From Alteromonas_F sp964429915 (GTDB taxonomy: Bacteria; Pseudomonadota; Gammaproteobacteria; Enterobacterales; Alteromonadaceae): a DNA stretch of 64,000 nucleotides. The stretch is from contig CAYSDZ010000011.1 in assembly GCA_964429915.1 (NCBI GenBank), positions 32,170 to 96,169 on the forward strand, in the 5' to 3' direction. The notes under the pieces are model-generated. The model was given only the letters and a program-made list of their open reading frames with translations. It was not told the origin of the DNA and did not search any database. Shown here in pieces: positions 1 through 9,086 of the stretch (within the stretch, counting starts at the first letter, position 1; every line of letters begins with the position of its first letter). The position numbers and the translations under genes are program-made.

Positions 1-438
1 TTAGAATCGCGTAACGACACATTGATGAAAGTCGCTAATTGTATCGTTCAACAACAAATTGGCTTTTTCGAGCATGGGCCAGAAATGATGAAGCCCATGG
101 TGCTTAACGATGTCGCAGAGATGGTCGATATGCACGAATCAACTATTTCACGTGTGACTACACAAAAATACATGCATACGCCAAGGGGTATTTACGAGCT
201 AAAATATTTCTTTTCCAGTCACGTTGCTACCGAATCAGGTGGAGAATGTTCTTCTACCGCAATTCGCGCATTGATAAAGAAATTAATTGCTGCTGAAGTT
301 CCCAGTAAACCATTAAGTGACAGTAAAATTGCTCAATTGTTGGCTGACCAAGGCATTAAAGTGGCTCGGCGAACAATCGCAAAATACCGGGAATCGTTAT
401 CGATCCCACCGTCAAACCAACGTAAAAGCCTGTTATAA
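1..438 (+). CDS. rpoN: RNA polymerase sigma-54 factor RpoN, C-terminal part (5' end outside window)
   Basis: Only the last 145 codons are present; the frame is open from base 1. This part holds the DNA-binding region of sigma-54: a helix-turn-helix (LNDVAEMVDMHESTISRV, about bases 100-160) and near the end the RpoN box ARRTIAKYRE (bases 364-393), which contacts the -24 element. Sigma-54 directs transcription of nitrogen and other genes with enhancer-binding activators; candidate target promoters lie before glnA and glnK in this same window. It is followed after 26 bases by hpf, the usual order in gammaproteobacteria. Identity is certain; the start is not in view. Confidence 0.97.
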   Translation, partial: LESRNDTLMKVANCIVQQQIGFFEHGPEMMKPMVLNDVAEMVDMHESTISRVTTQKYMHTPRGIYELKYFFSSHVATESGGECSSTAIRALIKKLIAAEVPSKPLSDSKIAQLLADQGIKVARRTIAKYRESLSIPPSNQRKSLL

Positions 439-464
439 GGCCCTAACCTATAAGGAAGACGTTT

Positions 465-752
465 ATGCAAATAAACTTAACTGGTCATCATGTAGATATT
501 ACCGATTCTCTTCGTAATTATGTAGACACCAAGTTTTCCAAGTTGGAACGACACTTTGATCACATATCAAATGTGCATGTGATCCTTAATGTCGAAAAAC
601 TCAACCAAAAAGCAGAAGCAACGGTTCATTTAAGCGGAGCAGAAGTGTTTGCGTCGTCAGAAAATGAAGACATGTATGCAGCAATAGACAGTATGGTTGA
701 TAAATTAGACAGACAAGTGATCAAGCACAAGGAAAAGCTGAAACGCCATTAA
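465..752 (+). CDS. hpf: Short ribosome hibernation-promoting factor HPF
   Basis: A 95-residue protein of the short HPF/YfiA family, which binds the 30S decoding centre and promotes inactive 100S ribosome dimers in slow growth. It begins MQINLTGHHVDIT, typical of the family, and lacks the C-terminal dimerisation domain of long HPF. The family's beta-alpha-beta-beta-beta-alpha fold fits the sequence, with a basic tail (KHKEKLKRH). AAGGAAG lies just before the ATG. It sits between rpoN and ptsN (2-base gap to ptsN), the classic rpoN operon arrangement. Confidence 0.95.
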   Translation: MQINLTGHHVDITDSLRNYVDTKFSKLERHFDHISNVHVILNVEKLNQKAEATVHLSGAEVFASSENEDMYAAIDSMVDKLDRQVIKHKEKLKRH

Positions 753-754
753 TA

Positions 755-1219
755 ATGACTATTAACATTCAAGCATTAGTTAGCCTGGACCGCACGCAAT
801 GTGCGGTTCAGTGCAATAGTAAAAAAAGAATTCTCGAAATCATTAGTGATATTGCAGCACAGAACAATGATGATATTTCTGCTAGCGTGGTATTAGATGC
901 CCTTCTAGGACGAGAAAAAATGGGCAGCACAGGCATCGGTAACGGCATCGCTTTACCCCATGGCCGACTCGACGGACTTAATGACGTACTTGCCATTGTT
1001 GTAACTAGCACTCCAGCAATAGACTTTGATGCCATTGACGACAAACCCGTTGATATTTTCTTTACTCTGCTTGTACCTGCGGAGCAAACGGAAGGACATT
1101 TACAAACACTTGCACTTGTTGCCCAAAAACTGAATGATAAGCAGATTGTAAAAGCAATACGCAATGCGACAAGTAGTGACGATATCTTGTCTGCACTGTC
1201 GCAAGATCTTTCGCATTAG
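755..1219 (+). CDS. ptsN: Nitrogen-regulatory phosphotransferase EIIA(Ntr)
   Basis: A 154-residue EIIA domain of the fructose/mannitol class. The phospho-accepting histidine is in GIALPHGRL (His69). It takes phosphate from NPr (ptsO, downstream in this operon) and acts as a regulator of potassium transport, nitrogen and envelope functions rather than as a sugar carrier. It starts 2 bases after hpf and is followed by rapZ after 9 bases, so translation is probably coupled. No membrane EIIB/EIIC partner is nearby, as expected for PTS-Ntr. Confidence 0.96.
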   Translation: MTINIQALVSLDRTQCAVQCNSKKRILEIISDIAAQNNDDISASVVLDALLGREKMGSTGIGNGIALPHGRLDGLNDVLAIVVTSTPAIDFDAIDDKPVDIFFTLLVPAEQTEGHLQTLALVAQKLNDKQIVKAIRNATSSDDILSALSQDLSH

Positions 1220-1228
1220 GGAAAACAA

Positions 1229-2074
1229 GTGAATCTAATTATTATTAGTGGTCGTTCAGGCTCTGGAAAATCAGTAGTATTACGTGCACTAGAAGACTTA
1301 AGTTACTACTGTGTTGATAATATTCCTGTCAATCTATTACCCACTTTGACGCATTCTGTCGCAGACGATTACGACCAAGTCGCGGTCAGTATTGATGTGC
1401 GAAACCTGCCCAAAGCGCCTAATGATCTTATTGAAATTTTAGATTACTTACCATCGTCGTGGCAAATGACCATTGTTTATATTGATGCCAGTGACGACAT
1501 TCTTGTTAAGCGCTTTAGCGAAACACGTCGTTTGCACCCCTTAAGTAAACAAAATATCTCACTTATCGATGCGATAAAGGCTGAATCCGAACTACTGGCA
1601 CCCATCGCAGAGCGTGCAGATTTGTATATTGATACCGACACCCTATCGGTACACCAATTAGCTGAGCTGATAAGAGAGCGTATCTTAGGTAAAAAAAGCA
1701 GCCGGTTAGTTTTAGTGTTTGAATCCTTTGGTTTTAAGCATGGTATACCCAAAGACGCCGATTATGTGTTTGACGCAAGATTTCTTCCGAACCCGCACTG
1801 GGAACCAGACTTAAAGCACCTTACGGGTTTAGACTCCCCTGTCGAAATATTCTTGGGTTCGCAACCCTTAGTGAATAAGTTTATTTGGCAAATTCAAAAT
1901 TTACTCACAACGTGGTTACCGCATTTAGAGCGCAATAACAGAGCCTATGTTACCATTGCAATTGGGTGTACAGGCGGGCAGCATCGCTCGGTATTCATTG
2001 CGCAGTCCTTAGCCCGTACCTTTGGCGATATTCATTCCGATGTACAGCTTAGGCACAGGGAACTTCATAAATAA
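1229..2074 (+). CDS. rapZ: RNase adapter protein RapZ
   Basis: A 281-residue P-loop protein with Walker A GRSGSGKS at residues 8-15. RapZ binds small RNAs such as GlmZ and presents them to RNase E, controlling glucosamine-6-phosphate synthesis; it also binds nucleotides. The C-terminal part carries the family signature IGCTGGQHRSV. It starts with GTG, and its TAA overlaps the ATG of ptsO by one base (TAATG), implying translational coupling. The position between ptsN and ptsO is conserved in gammaproteobacteria. Confidence 0.96.
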   Translation: MNLIIISGRSGSGKSVVLRALEDLSYYCVDNIPVNLLPTLTHSVADDYDQVAVSIDVRNLPKAPNDLIEILDYLPSSWQMTIVYIDASDDILVKRFSETRRLHPLSKQNISLIDAIKAESELLAPIAERADLYIDTDTLSVHQLAELIRERILGKKSSRLVLVFESFGFKHGIPKDADYVFDARFLPNPHWEPDLKHLTGLDSPVEIFLGSQPLVNKFIWQIQNLLTTWLPHLERNNRAYVTIAIGCTGGQHRSVFIAQSLARTFGDIHSDVQLRHRELHK

Positions 2075-2346
2075 TGCTAGCAGAAAAAAATCTCAAAATC
2101 GTTAACAAACTTGGGCTGCATGCACGTGCTGCTACTCAGCTTGTGCAACTTGCTCAAACCTTTGACGCAAGCTGTACAATCTGCAACGGTGAAAAGCAGG
2201 CAGACGCATCTAGCGTACTTGGACTCATGATGCTTGAAAGTCATCAAGGTCAAAAGGTACGAGTAAGCTGTAAAGGTAAAGACGCCTCAGAAGCCTTAGC
2301 TGCCATAGAGTTACTGATCGCAGGAAAATTTAATGAAGCAGAATAA
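2074..2346 (+). CDS. ptsO: Phosphocarrier protein NPr (HPr-like, PTS-Ntr)
   Basis: A 90-residue HPr-family protein. The active-site motif is KLGLHARAA with the phosphorylated histidine at residue 16; a regulatory-site-like segment follows at SSVLGLMML. It relays phosphate from EI(Ntr) to EIIA(Ntr) (ptsN, two genes upstream). It is the last gene of the rpoN cluster here and converges on the alpha-glucosidase gene with only 15 bases between stop codons. In several relatives mgtE follows ptsO directly; here the starch island lies between them. Confidence 0.95.
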   Translation: MLAEKNLKIVNKLGLHARAATQLVQLAQTFDASCTICNGEKQADASSVLGLMMLESHQGQKVRVSCKGKDASEALAAIELLIAGKFNEAE

Positions 2347-2361
2347 TCACTTTTTTGCCTC

Positions 2362-4059
2362 TTATTCCAATATCACAGCCTGATACGGCAAAACACTAAG
2401 GGTATCTTTACTTATCGCTACCGTAGGGTAGTTGTTAATCACCGTATTTCCCGACAAACTAAATTCACCGACATCCAATTCTTGCGCGGCATCTGAGAAG
2501 TTCAAAACGACCAATAAACTATCTTCACCTAAGGTTCTGGTGTATACATAAAGTGCCTCATGATCAGGTAAATATAAGGTGTAGTCACCATACACCAAAG
2601 TCAGCCTATCTTTGCGTAATGCAGTCAGTTGGCGAAAGTGATTCAAAACTGAAGTATGTTGTTGGTTTTGGTCTTCAACATTTACACTCAGGTGGTTTTG
2701 ATTGAGGGGGATCCAAGGTTCGCCTTCGCTAAAACCGGCATGAGTGCCAGCGTTCCATTGCATGGGAGTGCGACTGTTGTCTCGTGAAAAAGCCTTCAGC
2801 TTTGTCATATAACGCTGTGTGCACTCTCCTTTAAACACCGCTTTTTTGTATCCATTAATGGCGCAAATATCGCGGTACTCATCAATATTTTCAAAATTTA
2901 TATTGCTCATCCCAAGCTCATCGCCAAAATAGCAATAAGGCGTGCCTCGCATTGAGAGTAAAAACGTATTTAACATCTTTGCTGCGGCGTCTCTAAACTG
3001 TGGGCTATCGTTTCCAAAACGCGAGAGCATTCTTGGCGAGTCATGGTTGGCCAAGAAAATAGACAACCACCCTTTTTTAGCAAAAGACGCGTCCCACTTT
3101 GAATGACATTGTTTAAACTTTACGAAGGTGTAAGGGTCGTCGTCTTCCTTTCCCATATCAGCACAATCGAAATGATACGCCATTTGTAATTCTTGGCGAT
3201 CTTCATCAACCAAATTATGCGCATCTTCAAAGGTCGTTCCTACCCCTTCACTCACAGCAAACACATCATATTTCGACAGCACTTGTTCATACATTTCATG
3301 TGCGTAATGGTGAATAAAAGGGCCCATTCCATTACCCGAAATAATATGTGAAAAGTTGTTTTCGTATTCGCTAGACCATTTCGGGAACGATGTATCTTTA
3401 GAAACAAACTGAAAAGCATCTAAACGAAACCCGTCCACCCCTTTATCGGCCCAAAATCGCATAATATCGTAAACTTCCTGTCTAACATCGGGATTTTCCC
3501 AATTTAAATCAGGCTGTTTCTCAGAAAAATAATGAAGGTAATAAGCGTGTGTTTGCTCATCATATTTCCACGCTTCGCCTTTCTCATCAAAGAAACTCCA
3601 TCGAAAAGCAGGCTTCCCTTTTTCAGCTGGCCACCAATGATAGTAATCGCGATAGGGATTATCACGAGAGCTTCGTGACTGCTTAAACCATTCATGTTCA
3701 TCACTTGAATGATTAACAACCAAATCCATCACAAACTTTATATTTCGCTTGTGCAAACCCGCTAATAGCTCGTCGAAATCTTCCATCGTGCCAAATTCAG
3801 GCATAATGGCCCGATAGTTACTAATATCATAGCCGTTATCATCGTTGGGCGATTCATAAATTGGATTTAGCCACACTGCGGTTACACCCAAACTCTTAAT
3901 ATAATCAAGTTTTTCGATAACGCCCCTTAGATCACCCACTCCATTCCCTGTTGAGTCTTTAAAGCTGCGTGGATAAATCTGGTAAATAATCTGTTCTTTC
4001 CACCATTTCCTCATGGTAGAGAATTCATTGTTCATTAACTTAGCACTTTTAATTTCCAC
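2362..4059 (-). CDS. Cytoplasmic GH13 alpha-glucosidase / oligo-1,6-glucosidase
   Basis: A 565-residue GH13 enzyme without signal peptide. The core opens with WWKEQIIYQIYPRSFKD, typical of alpha-glucosidases and oligo-1,6-glucosidases. Catalytic residues are visible: nucleophile Asp214 (GFRLDAF), acid/base Glu271 (VSEGVG) and the third acid Asp340 (ANHDSPR). It should release glucose from imported maltose and short maltodextrins; alpha-1,4 versus alpha-1,6 preference cannot be decided by eye. The GTG start is chosen because a GGAGG lies 8 bases upstream; internal ATGs could also serve. It is transcribed divergently from the amylase gene, sharing an intergenic region with the palindromic operator at 4172-4196. 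Confidence 0.9.
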   Translation of the reverse strand: MEIKSAKLMNNEFSTMRKWWKEQIIYQIYPRSFKDSTGNGVGDLRGVIEKLDYIKSLGVTAVWLNPIYESPNDDNGYDISNYRAIMPEFGTMEDFDELLAGLHKRNIKFVMDLVVNHSSDEHEWFKQSRSSRDNPYRDYYHWWPAEKGKPAFRWSFFDEKGEAWKYDEQTHAYYLHYFSEKQPDLNWENPDVRQEVYDIMRFWADKGVDGFRLDAFQFVSKDTSFPKWSSEYENNFSHIISGNGMGPFIHHYAHEMYEQVLSKYDVFAVSEGVGTTFEDAHNLVDEDRQELQMAYHFDCADMGKEDDDPYTFVKFKQCHSKWDASFAKKGWLSIFLANHDSPRMLSRFGNDSPQFRDAAAKMLNTFLLSMRGTPYCYFGDELGMSNINFENIDEYRDICAINGYKKAVFKGECTQRYMTKLKAFSRDNSRTPMQWNAGTHAGFSEGEPWIPLNQNHLSVNVEDQNQQHTSVLNHFRQLTALRKDRLTLVYGDYTLYLPDHEALYVYTRTLGEDSLLVVLNFSDAAQELDVGEFSLSGNTVINNYPTVAISKDTLSVLPYQAVILE

Positions 4060-4171
4060 GCGTCATTCCTCCATCAAAAACCTGACGAATCATTTTTGCT
4101 CAATATTTTTTGTGAGCGAAATTAAGCTTTAAATTAAAATAATATTAACATTTGCCAAGAAAATAGGGGGG

Positions 4172-4196
4172 TTACGCATACGTATTCAATGCGTAA
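4172..4196. promoter_or_regulatory. Candidate operator of the LacI-type regulator (site 1)
   Basis: In the 213-base region between the divergent glucosidase and amylase genes lies TTACGCAT-N9-ATGCGTAA, a perfect 8-base inverted repeat (4172-4179 and 4189-4196). Nested in it is GCATACGTATTCA (4176-4188), which recurs exactly upstream of the GH97 gene at 11196-11208. LacI-family proteins bind such palindromes with a central CG. That the regulator at 6548 binds here is inference. Confidence 0.6.
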
Positions 4197-4272
4197 TTTG
4201 TAACAGTTTTGTTAATGTATATTGGTGCGAGAGTATGTCGCTCGCAAATAGGTTGTTTGTTCTGGAGTCAAT

Positions 4273-6429
4273 GTGAAGTTTAAAAAAAATAGCGCGAGTA
4301 TATCCCCTTTTTTATGCGGACTTTTAACCACCGTCATAGTAAGCGCTTGTGGCGTCGGCAAGCCTGAAGCCCCCATTCAGCACTCTGACCAGTACTCTGA
4401 CCAGTACTCTGAAGGAACAGTAATTGAACGTTTCAACGGCAAGGCCGCACGTAGTGATGCTTTACTGAGTAATGGCAGTCCCAATTATTTGCAAAGAGGC
4501 ATAAAAGACGACGTGTTCTATTTTGTTATGCCTGACAGATTTCACAATGGCAATTCAGTCAATGATCAGGGCGACCCTGCCAAACCCATATCGTATGGCG
4601 GCTTGGAGAAAACCTCAAAATGGGCCTTTCACGGCGGTGACATTGCGGGTTTAGAAGCGAAGTTAGATTACTTACAAGGAATGGGAATTACTGCAATTTG
4701 GATGACGCCCATACTACGCAATAAGGCCATTCAAAAAGACGGCTTCGGACACCATGGATATTGGGTAATCGACTTTACCGAAATCGACCCACATTTTGGC
4801 AGCAATGAAGACTTAAAACAGCTTATAAAGCAAGCGCATGCGCGCAATATTAAGGTATTTTTCGACATTATCACCAACCACACTGCTGATGTCATTAAAT
4901 ATGAAGAGTGCCATAATGACGACGGTTCATATCGCAAAGATTCTCTCGAAGGCTGTGATTATTTAGACGAAAATAAGCGAAAGAATGGAAACGTTTACAC
5001 ACCTTTTGTTTCTAAAAACGAACAGAATGTGAAAGTGCCAAGGTGGCTAAATGACCCAAAATACTACAATAATCGAGGCGATAGCACATGGGAAGGTGAA
5101 AGTGCCATTAAAGGCGACTTTGCGGGTTTAGACGATTTAGACACAAGCCAAACAGCGGTCATTTCAGGCTTAACAAAGATATTTAAAAATTTAGTTTCTG
5201 AATTTAAACCAGATGGGTTTCGCATTGATACCGTTAAACACGTTGATATCGAATTTTGGCAGTCCTTTTCTCCTGCTCTTATCGCGCATGCAGAAGAACA
5301 AGGCATTCCTAACTTTTTTATGTTTGGTGAAGTGTATGACGGTAACCCTGCTGGATTAAGCAAGTTTACTGGCGCAGGGCAACTTCAGTCTGTGTTAGAT
5401 TTTGGTTTTGCATTTAATGTTCAAGATGTGGTTTTTTCTCAAAAATCTGCCGACCAACTCATTCAATTATTCGACAATGACGATTATTTTCGTGACGAAA
5501 ACTCTAGTCCTGATGAATTACTGACTTTCCTTGGCAATCACGACATGGGACGAGTGGGTTACTTTATAAACAAAGCTCGTCCAAGAGCAAGCGATACAGA
5601 CCGCTTAGCACTCAGCAAGCTCGCTCATGCTCTAATGTTTTATTCTCGCGGTGTACCCGTTGTTTACTACGGCGATGAACAAGGCTTTACTGGCGACGGC
5701 GGTGACGTTGATGCTAGAGAAGACATGGATCCGTCTTTGGTCGCTGAATATAACGACAATGCACTTATCGGCACGAATAAGTCGACTCAACACAATAATT
5801 TCGATACTCGTCATCCTTTGTACCAATATCTTCATCACCTTTCTCGTCTGCGACTGTCGCACAGCGGCTTACGAAACGGCATGCACCTTAACAGAGTAAC
5901 GAGCAATAATAAAAAGTCGTATGCGTTTAGCCGAATTGACCCCGATAGGCATAATGACGATTTTATGCATGATTATTTAATTGTTTTTAATTTTGACAGC
6001 CAATCCCAGCGTGTTGAGATAAAAAAAAGTGCTGACTCTTACTCCTTAATCGATGGGGTACCAGTGCTCAATACCCATCAGCATTTGCAATTTCAGTTAC
6101 CGCCCTACAGTTATTCGCTTGTGCGCTCAAACGAACCCATCGATGCATCTCGCATTTCTACTCTACGAGCAGAAAAAGAATATAACGAAAATGGACGCCT
6201 ATTTTTACCTGTGAACGTGCAATTTGAGCAAAATAAGCCATTCAATATAACAGAACTTAAATTTTTTAAGCACTTAGACAATGGTAAGACACAACTTTTC
6301 GCTTACGATACTACTCCACCTTATCGCGCAGTGGTTGCTCCCGAGGTTTTACAGAATGTTAAAAAAATTACGATAAGTGCAAGTAACTTTCAGGGTCAGA
6401 CAATTGATTATTCGTACACGCGAGAATGA
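4273..6429 (+). CDS. GH13 alpha-amylase, predicted lipoprotein
   Basis: A 718-residue amylase of the GH13 family. The N-terminus has a lipoprotein signal with lipobox VSAC (Cys26), so it should be anchored to a membrane on the periplasmic or outer side. After a short linker containing a duplicated DQYS motif comes the (beta/alpha)8 domain with nucleophile Asp319 (GFRIDTV), acid/base Glu353 (FGEVYD) and Asp424 (GNHDMG). A C-terminal domain of about 100 residues after the amylase beta domain is unassigned. It starts with GTG. It would attack starch or long maltodextrins outside the inner membrane, feeding the periplasmic GH97 enzyme and the transporter of this cluster. Confidence 0.9.
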   Translation: MKFKKNSASISPFLCGLLTTVIVSACGVGKPEAPIQHSDQYSDQYSEGTVIERFNGKAARSDALLSNGSPNYLQRGIKDDVFYFVMPDRFHNGNSVNDQGDPAKPISYGGLEKTSKWAFHGGDIAGLEAKLDYLQGMGITAIWMTPILRNKAIQKDGFGHHGYWVIDFTEIDPHFGSNEDLKQLIKQAHARNIKVFFDIITNHTADVIKYEECHNDDGSYRKDSLEGCDYLDENKRKNGNVYTPFVSKNEQNVKVPRWLNDPKYYNNRGDSTWEGESAIKGDFAGLDDLDTSQTAVISGLTKIFKNLVSEFKPDGFRIDTVKHVDIEFWQSFSPALIAHAEEQGIPNFFMFGEVYDGNPAGLSKFTGAGQLQSVLDFGFAFNVQDVVFSQKSADQLIQLFDNDDYFRDENSSPDELLTFLGNHDMGRVGYFINKARPRASDTDRLALSKLAHALMFYSRGVPVVYYGDEQGFTGDGGDVDAREDMDPSLVAEYNDNALIGTNKSTQHNNFDTRHPLYQYLHHLSRLRLSHSGLRNGMHLNRVTSNNKKSYAFSRIDPDRHNDDFMHDYLIVFNFDSQSQRVEIKKSADSYSLIDGVPVLNTHQHLQFQLPPYSYSLVRSNEPIDASRISTLRAEKEYNENGRLFLPVNVQFEQNKPFNITELKFFKHLDNGKTQLFAYDTTPPYRAVVAPEVLQNVKKITISASNFQGQTIDYSYTRE
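4384..4412 (+). repeat. 12-base tandem repeat in amylase linker
   Basis: The unit TCTGACCAGTAC occurs twice in direct tandem (4384-4395, 4396-4407), followed by a partial third copy TCTGA. It is in frame and encodes SDQY twice, just after the lipobox cysteine of the amylase. Likely slippage in a flexible linker. Confidence 0.8.
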
Positions 6430-6547
6430 AAATAAGGTAATTACTGCCTGCACTTTACACAAAGATTGCCAAAAGAAGCCGCTTGGATTGAAAAAAAAAT
6501 GTAAATATGAAAATGTGTAAAAAAATAAGAAGTAAGAGTTAATTTAG

Positions 6548-7573
6548 ATGAAAAGCGCGGTTACGTCTTTTGATATTGCTTATAAAGCAGGAGTTTCTCA
6601 ATCTACCGTTTCTAGAGCGCTCAGCGATAGCCCTCTCGTTAATAAAGAAACCCGAGACAAAATTAAGCAAATAGCCGCCGAACTCAATTACAAAGTCGAC
6701 AAAAACGCCAGTAATTTACGCAAACAACAAAGTAAAACACTGGCTCTGCTTTTTTTTGAAGATCCCACCTCCGACGATAGCTCAATTAATCCATTTTTTG
6801 TCAGTATGTTAGGTAGTATTACCAAAGCAACAGCAGCTCAAGGCTACGATTTACTGGTTTCCTTTCAAAACTTAAATGATGACTGGCATGCCCTTTACGA
6901 GGATAGTCACAAAGCCGATGGCTTAATTTTACTGGGTTATGGAAGTTACACCGACTACGAACATAAATTGTCTCAACTCGAAAGCCAACAAACTCATTTT
7001 TTACGATGGGGAGCGCCCGATAGTAACCATGCTGGAGTGTCAATTGGTTCCGATAACGTGTTAGGTGGTTATCAAGTTACACAACATTTGCTTGATTTAG
7101 GTCATAGAAAATTTGCGTTTGTGGGTGAAGTCGCATTATCAGCGCCAGAATTGAAGGCCCGATTTGATGGTTACTGCAAAGCACTTGACGAAAGTGGCCT
7201 TAACCCGAGCGAGATGTTGCAAGTTGATGCGATTTCGACGGAAACCGACGGGTATGATGCTACTTGCAAGATTTTAAACACTTGTCAACCGCATGCCATT
7301 GTTTGCGCGTCAGATCTTATGGCTATTGGTGCCATTCGAGCCATTCGCGATAAAGGTTTACGTGTTCCTAGAGATATTGCTGTAGTCGGTTATGACAATA
7401 TTCCAGTGAGTGCATTTTCAACACCCGCTTTGACGACGGTACAACAGAACACAAGCTTAGCAGGCACCCTTCTAGTAGAAAATTTATTGAAGCTAATCCG
7501 TAAAGAGTCGACGTCAGACATATTAATTCAACCCGAATTGATCATTAGGGAATCCTGCGGCTCTTCACTTTAA
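6548..7573 (+). CDS. LacI-family transcriptional regulator of the starch island
   Basis: A 341-residue regulator. The helix-turn-helix lies at about residues 5-28 (DIAYKAGVSQSTVSRAL) with a hinge helix near residues 50-60, followed by a periplasmic-binding-protein-like sugar-sensing domain (for example VCASDLMAIGAI and VVGYDNIP). Location between the amylase and the transporter argues for control of this cluster, with maltose or a related sugar as effector (inference). The candidate operator appears before both flanking enzyme units but not before this gene, so clear autoregulation is not seen. Its stop overlaps the stop of the convergent MFS gene by 4 bases. Confidence 0.88.
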   Translation: MKSAVTSFDIAYKAGVSQSTVSRALSDSPLVNKETRDKIKQIAAELNYKVDKNASNLRKQQSKTLALLFFEDPTSDDSSINPFFVSMLGSITKATAAQGYDLLVSFQNLNDDWHALYEDSHKADGLILLGYGSYTDYEHKLSQLESQQTHFLRWGAPDSNHAGVSIGSDNVLGGYQVTQHLLDLGHRKFAFVGEVALSAPELKARFDGYCKALDESGLNPSEMLQVDAISTETDGYDATCKILNTCQPHAIVCASDLMAIGAIRAIRDKGLRVPRDIAVVGYDNIPVSAFSTPALTTVQQNTSLAGTLLVENLLKLIRKESTSDILIQPELIIRESCGSSL

Positions 7574-9048
7574 GCAGCCTCAGCTTGCTTGTCTTTTACC
7601 ATAAATACGCTCAATGCTGCGATAACCATACTCACTCCCGCAAGCACAATAATATAGCTGGCGTGGTTATCAAATACGTATTTAACAATAAAGCCCGTTG
7701 TAATTCCCGATACGATTTGCGGTGCGGCAATAGTAAAATTAAAAATGCCCATGTACAAACCAGTTTTCTCAGCGGGCAAGGCACCAGCCAAAATAGCATA
7801 AGGCATAGCTAGGATCGCTGCCCAAGCGATACCTATTCCTATCATTGGTATAAATAGTTTTACTGCTCCCATCGGAACCGTTATTTGAGTGAACAACAAA
7901 TCGACCGATACGGCGGTTAAATCTTGAAAAAACAAAAAGCTAATGTAACTTATGCCACCGATAAGAAGGGAGGCTGCATACACTTGTTTACGCCCCAAAC
8001 GATTAGCAAGCTTAGCTAAGAATATGGAAAACAAGGCAGCAAATAGTGAATAAGCGGCAAAGAGTATTCCTACCCAGTCTCCGGCTGCTCCCATTGCTGC
8101 TTTTATGTTGGCTGGAATAACAAAGTTGACCGAAGCTAGATAGTCTTTGTCATACCATTGAATATCAACTCCCCAAATATGCTGAGTAATCGCAGGGGTG
8201 GTGTACACCCACATGATAAACAAGGCGAACCAAGAGAAAAACTGTACTACTGCTAGCTGTTTCATCGTCTCGGGCATTGCTTTTAACAACGAGAAAAAAC
8301 CACTCACTCGCGTTCCTATTGAGAGTGCGGGTTCACTCGGCTCTTCGATGTTTTCGCTTTTGGCACTGGTAGCCTCTAAGCCTTTAAATGCAGAATAGTC
8401 GGCTGGCGCGTATTCTTTGGTTTTAAAACAGGTCCATAATACTGAACCTAACAACACACTCGCACCAATATAAAATGCCCATAGTACAGATTCAGCCACC
8501 TCACCTTTCTCTGCGATATTGTTAAGCCCAATCACATTGGTCAGTAGAAACGGTAAAATAGAGCCAATGACCGCACCTATATTAATAAGCACCGATTGAA
8601 CAGAATAGCCAACGTTGCGCTGACTTGCGGGTACCATGTCTGACACCATAGAGCGAAACGGTTGGAAACAAACGTTAAACGAAGCGTCCATTAACGCCAC
8701 CATAAAAACGCCAAACACAATGGGGGTAATAAATGCGACAAATAAAGGCGCATTGGGAAGTAACACCATGCCTATCACTGCGGCTATTGCACCACCTAGA
8801 ATGTAGGGTTTTCTTCTTCCCAAACGATTCCACGTGCTATCGGACGCAGCGCCCACAATAGGCTGAACAATCAACCCCATAATAGGTGCAACAAGCCAAA
8901 ACAAAGAAAGCGAGTGTAAGTCGGCACCTAAATCACTTAATATTCGGCTGACATTGGCATTTTGCAGTGCAAAACCAAATTGCACCCCTAAAAAACCAAA
9001 GCTGACATTCCATATTTGAAAAAAACGTAATTTGGGTTGCTGTCTCAT
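7570..9048 (-). CDS. MFS sugar transporter, probably maltose/maltodextrin
   Basis: A 492-residue inner-membrane protein with about 12 hydrophobic segments. The opening (KLRFFQIWNVSFGFLGVQFG) and the loop NRLGRRKPYILGG match the MFS branch that contains plant sucrose carriers and the MalT-type maltose permeases of Shewanella, Xanthomonas and Alteromonas. A long cytoplasmic loop lies between segments 6 and 7. Proton-coupled uptake of maltose is the likely role, inferred from the neighbours. It begins 38 bases after the GH97 gene on the same strand and is probably co-transcribed with it. Confidence 0.85.
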   Translation of the reverse strand: MRQQPKLRFFQIWNVSFGFLGVQFGFALQNANVSRILSDLGADLHSLSLFWLVAPIMGLIVQPIVGAASDSTWNRLGRRKPYILGGAIAAVIGMVLLPNAPLFVAFITPIVFGVFMVALMDASFNVCFQPFRSMVSDMVPASQRNVGYSVQSVLINIGAVIGSILPFLLTNVIGLNNIAEKGEVAESVLWAFYIGASVLLGSVLWTCFKTKEYAPADYSAFKGLEATSAKSENIEEPSEPALSIGTRVSGFFSLLKAMPETMKQLAVVQFFSWFALFIMWVYTTPAITQHIWGVDIQWYDKDYLASVNFVIPANIKAAMGAAGDWVGILFAAYSLFAALFSIFLAKLANRLGRKQVYAASLLIGGISYISFLFFQDLTAVSVDLLFTQITVPMGAVKLFIPMIGIGIAWAAILAMPYAILAGALPAEKTGLYMGIFNFTIAAPQIVSGITTGFIVKYVFDNHASYIIVLAGVSMVIAALSVFMVKDKQAEAA

Positions 9049-9086
9049 TCCTTAATCCTTATTGACTGCTTGATTGTCGGTTTGAC

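Noticed and set aside
7672..7683. AAATACGTATTT, a palindrome resembling the core of the starch-island operator
   Set aside because: It lies inside the 3' part of the MFS coding sequence and lacks the GC/TTCA flanks shared by the two intergenic sites.
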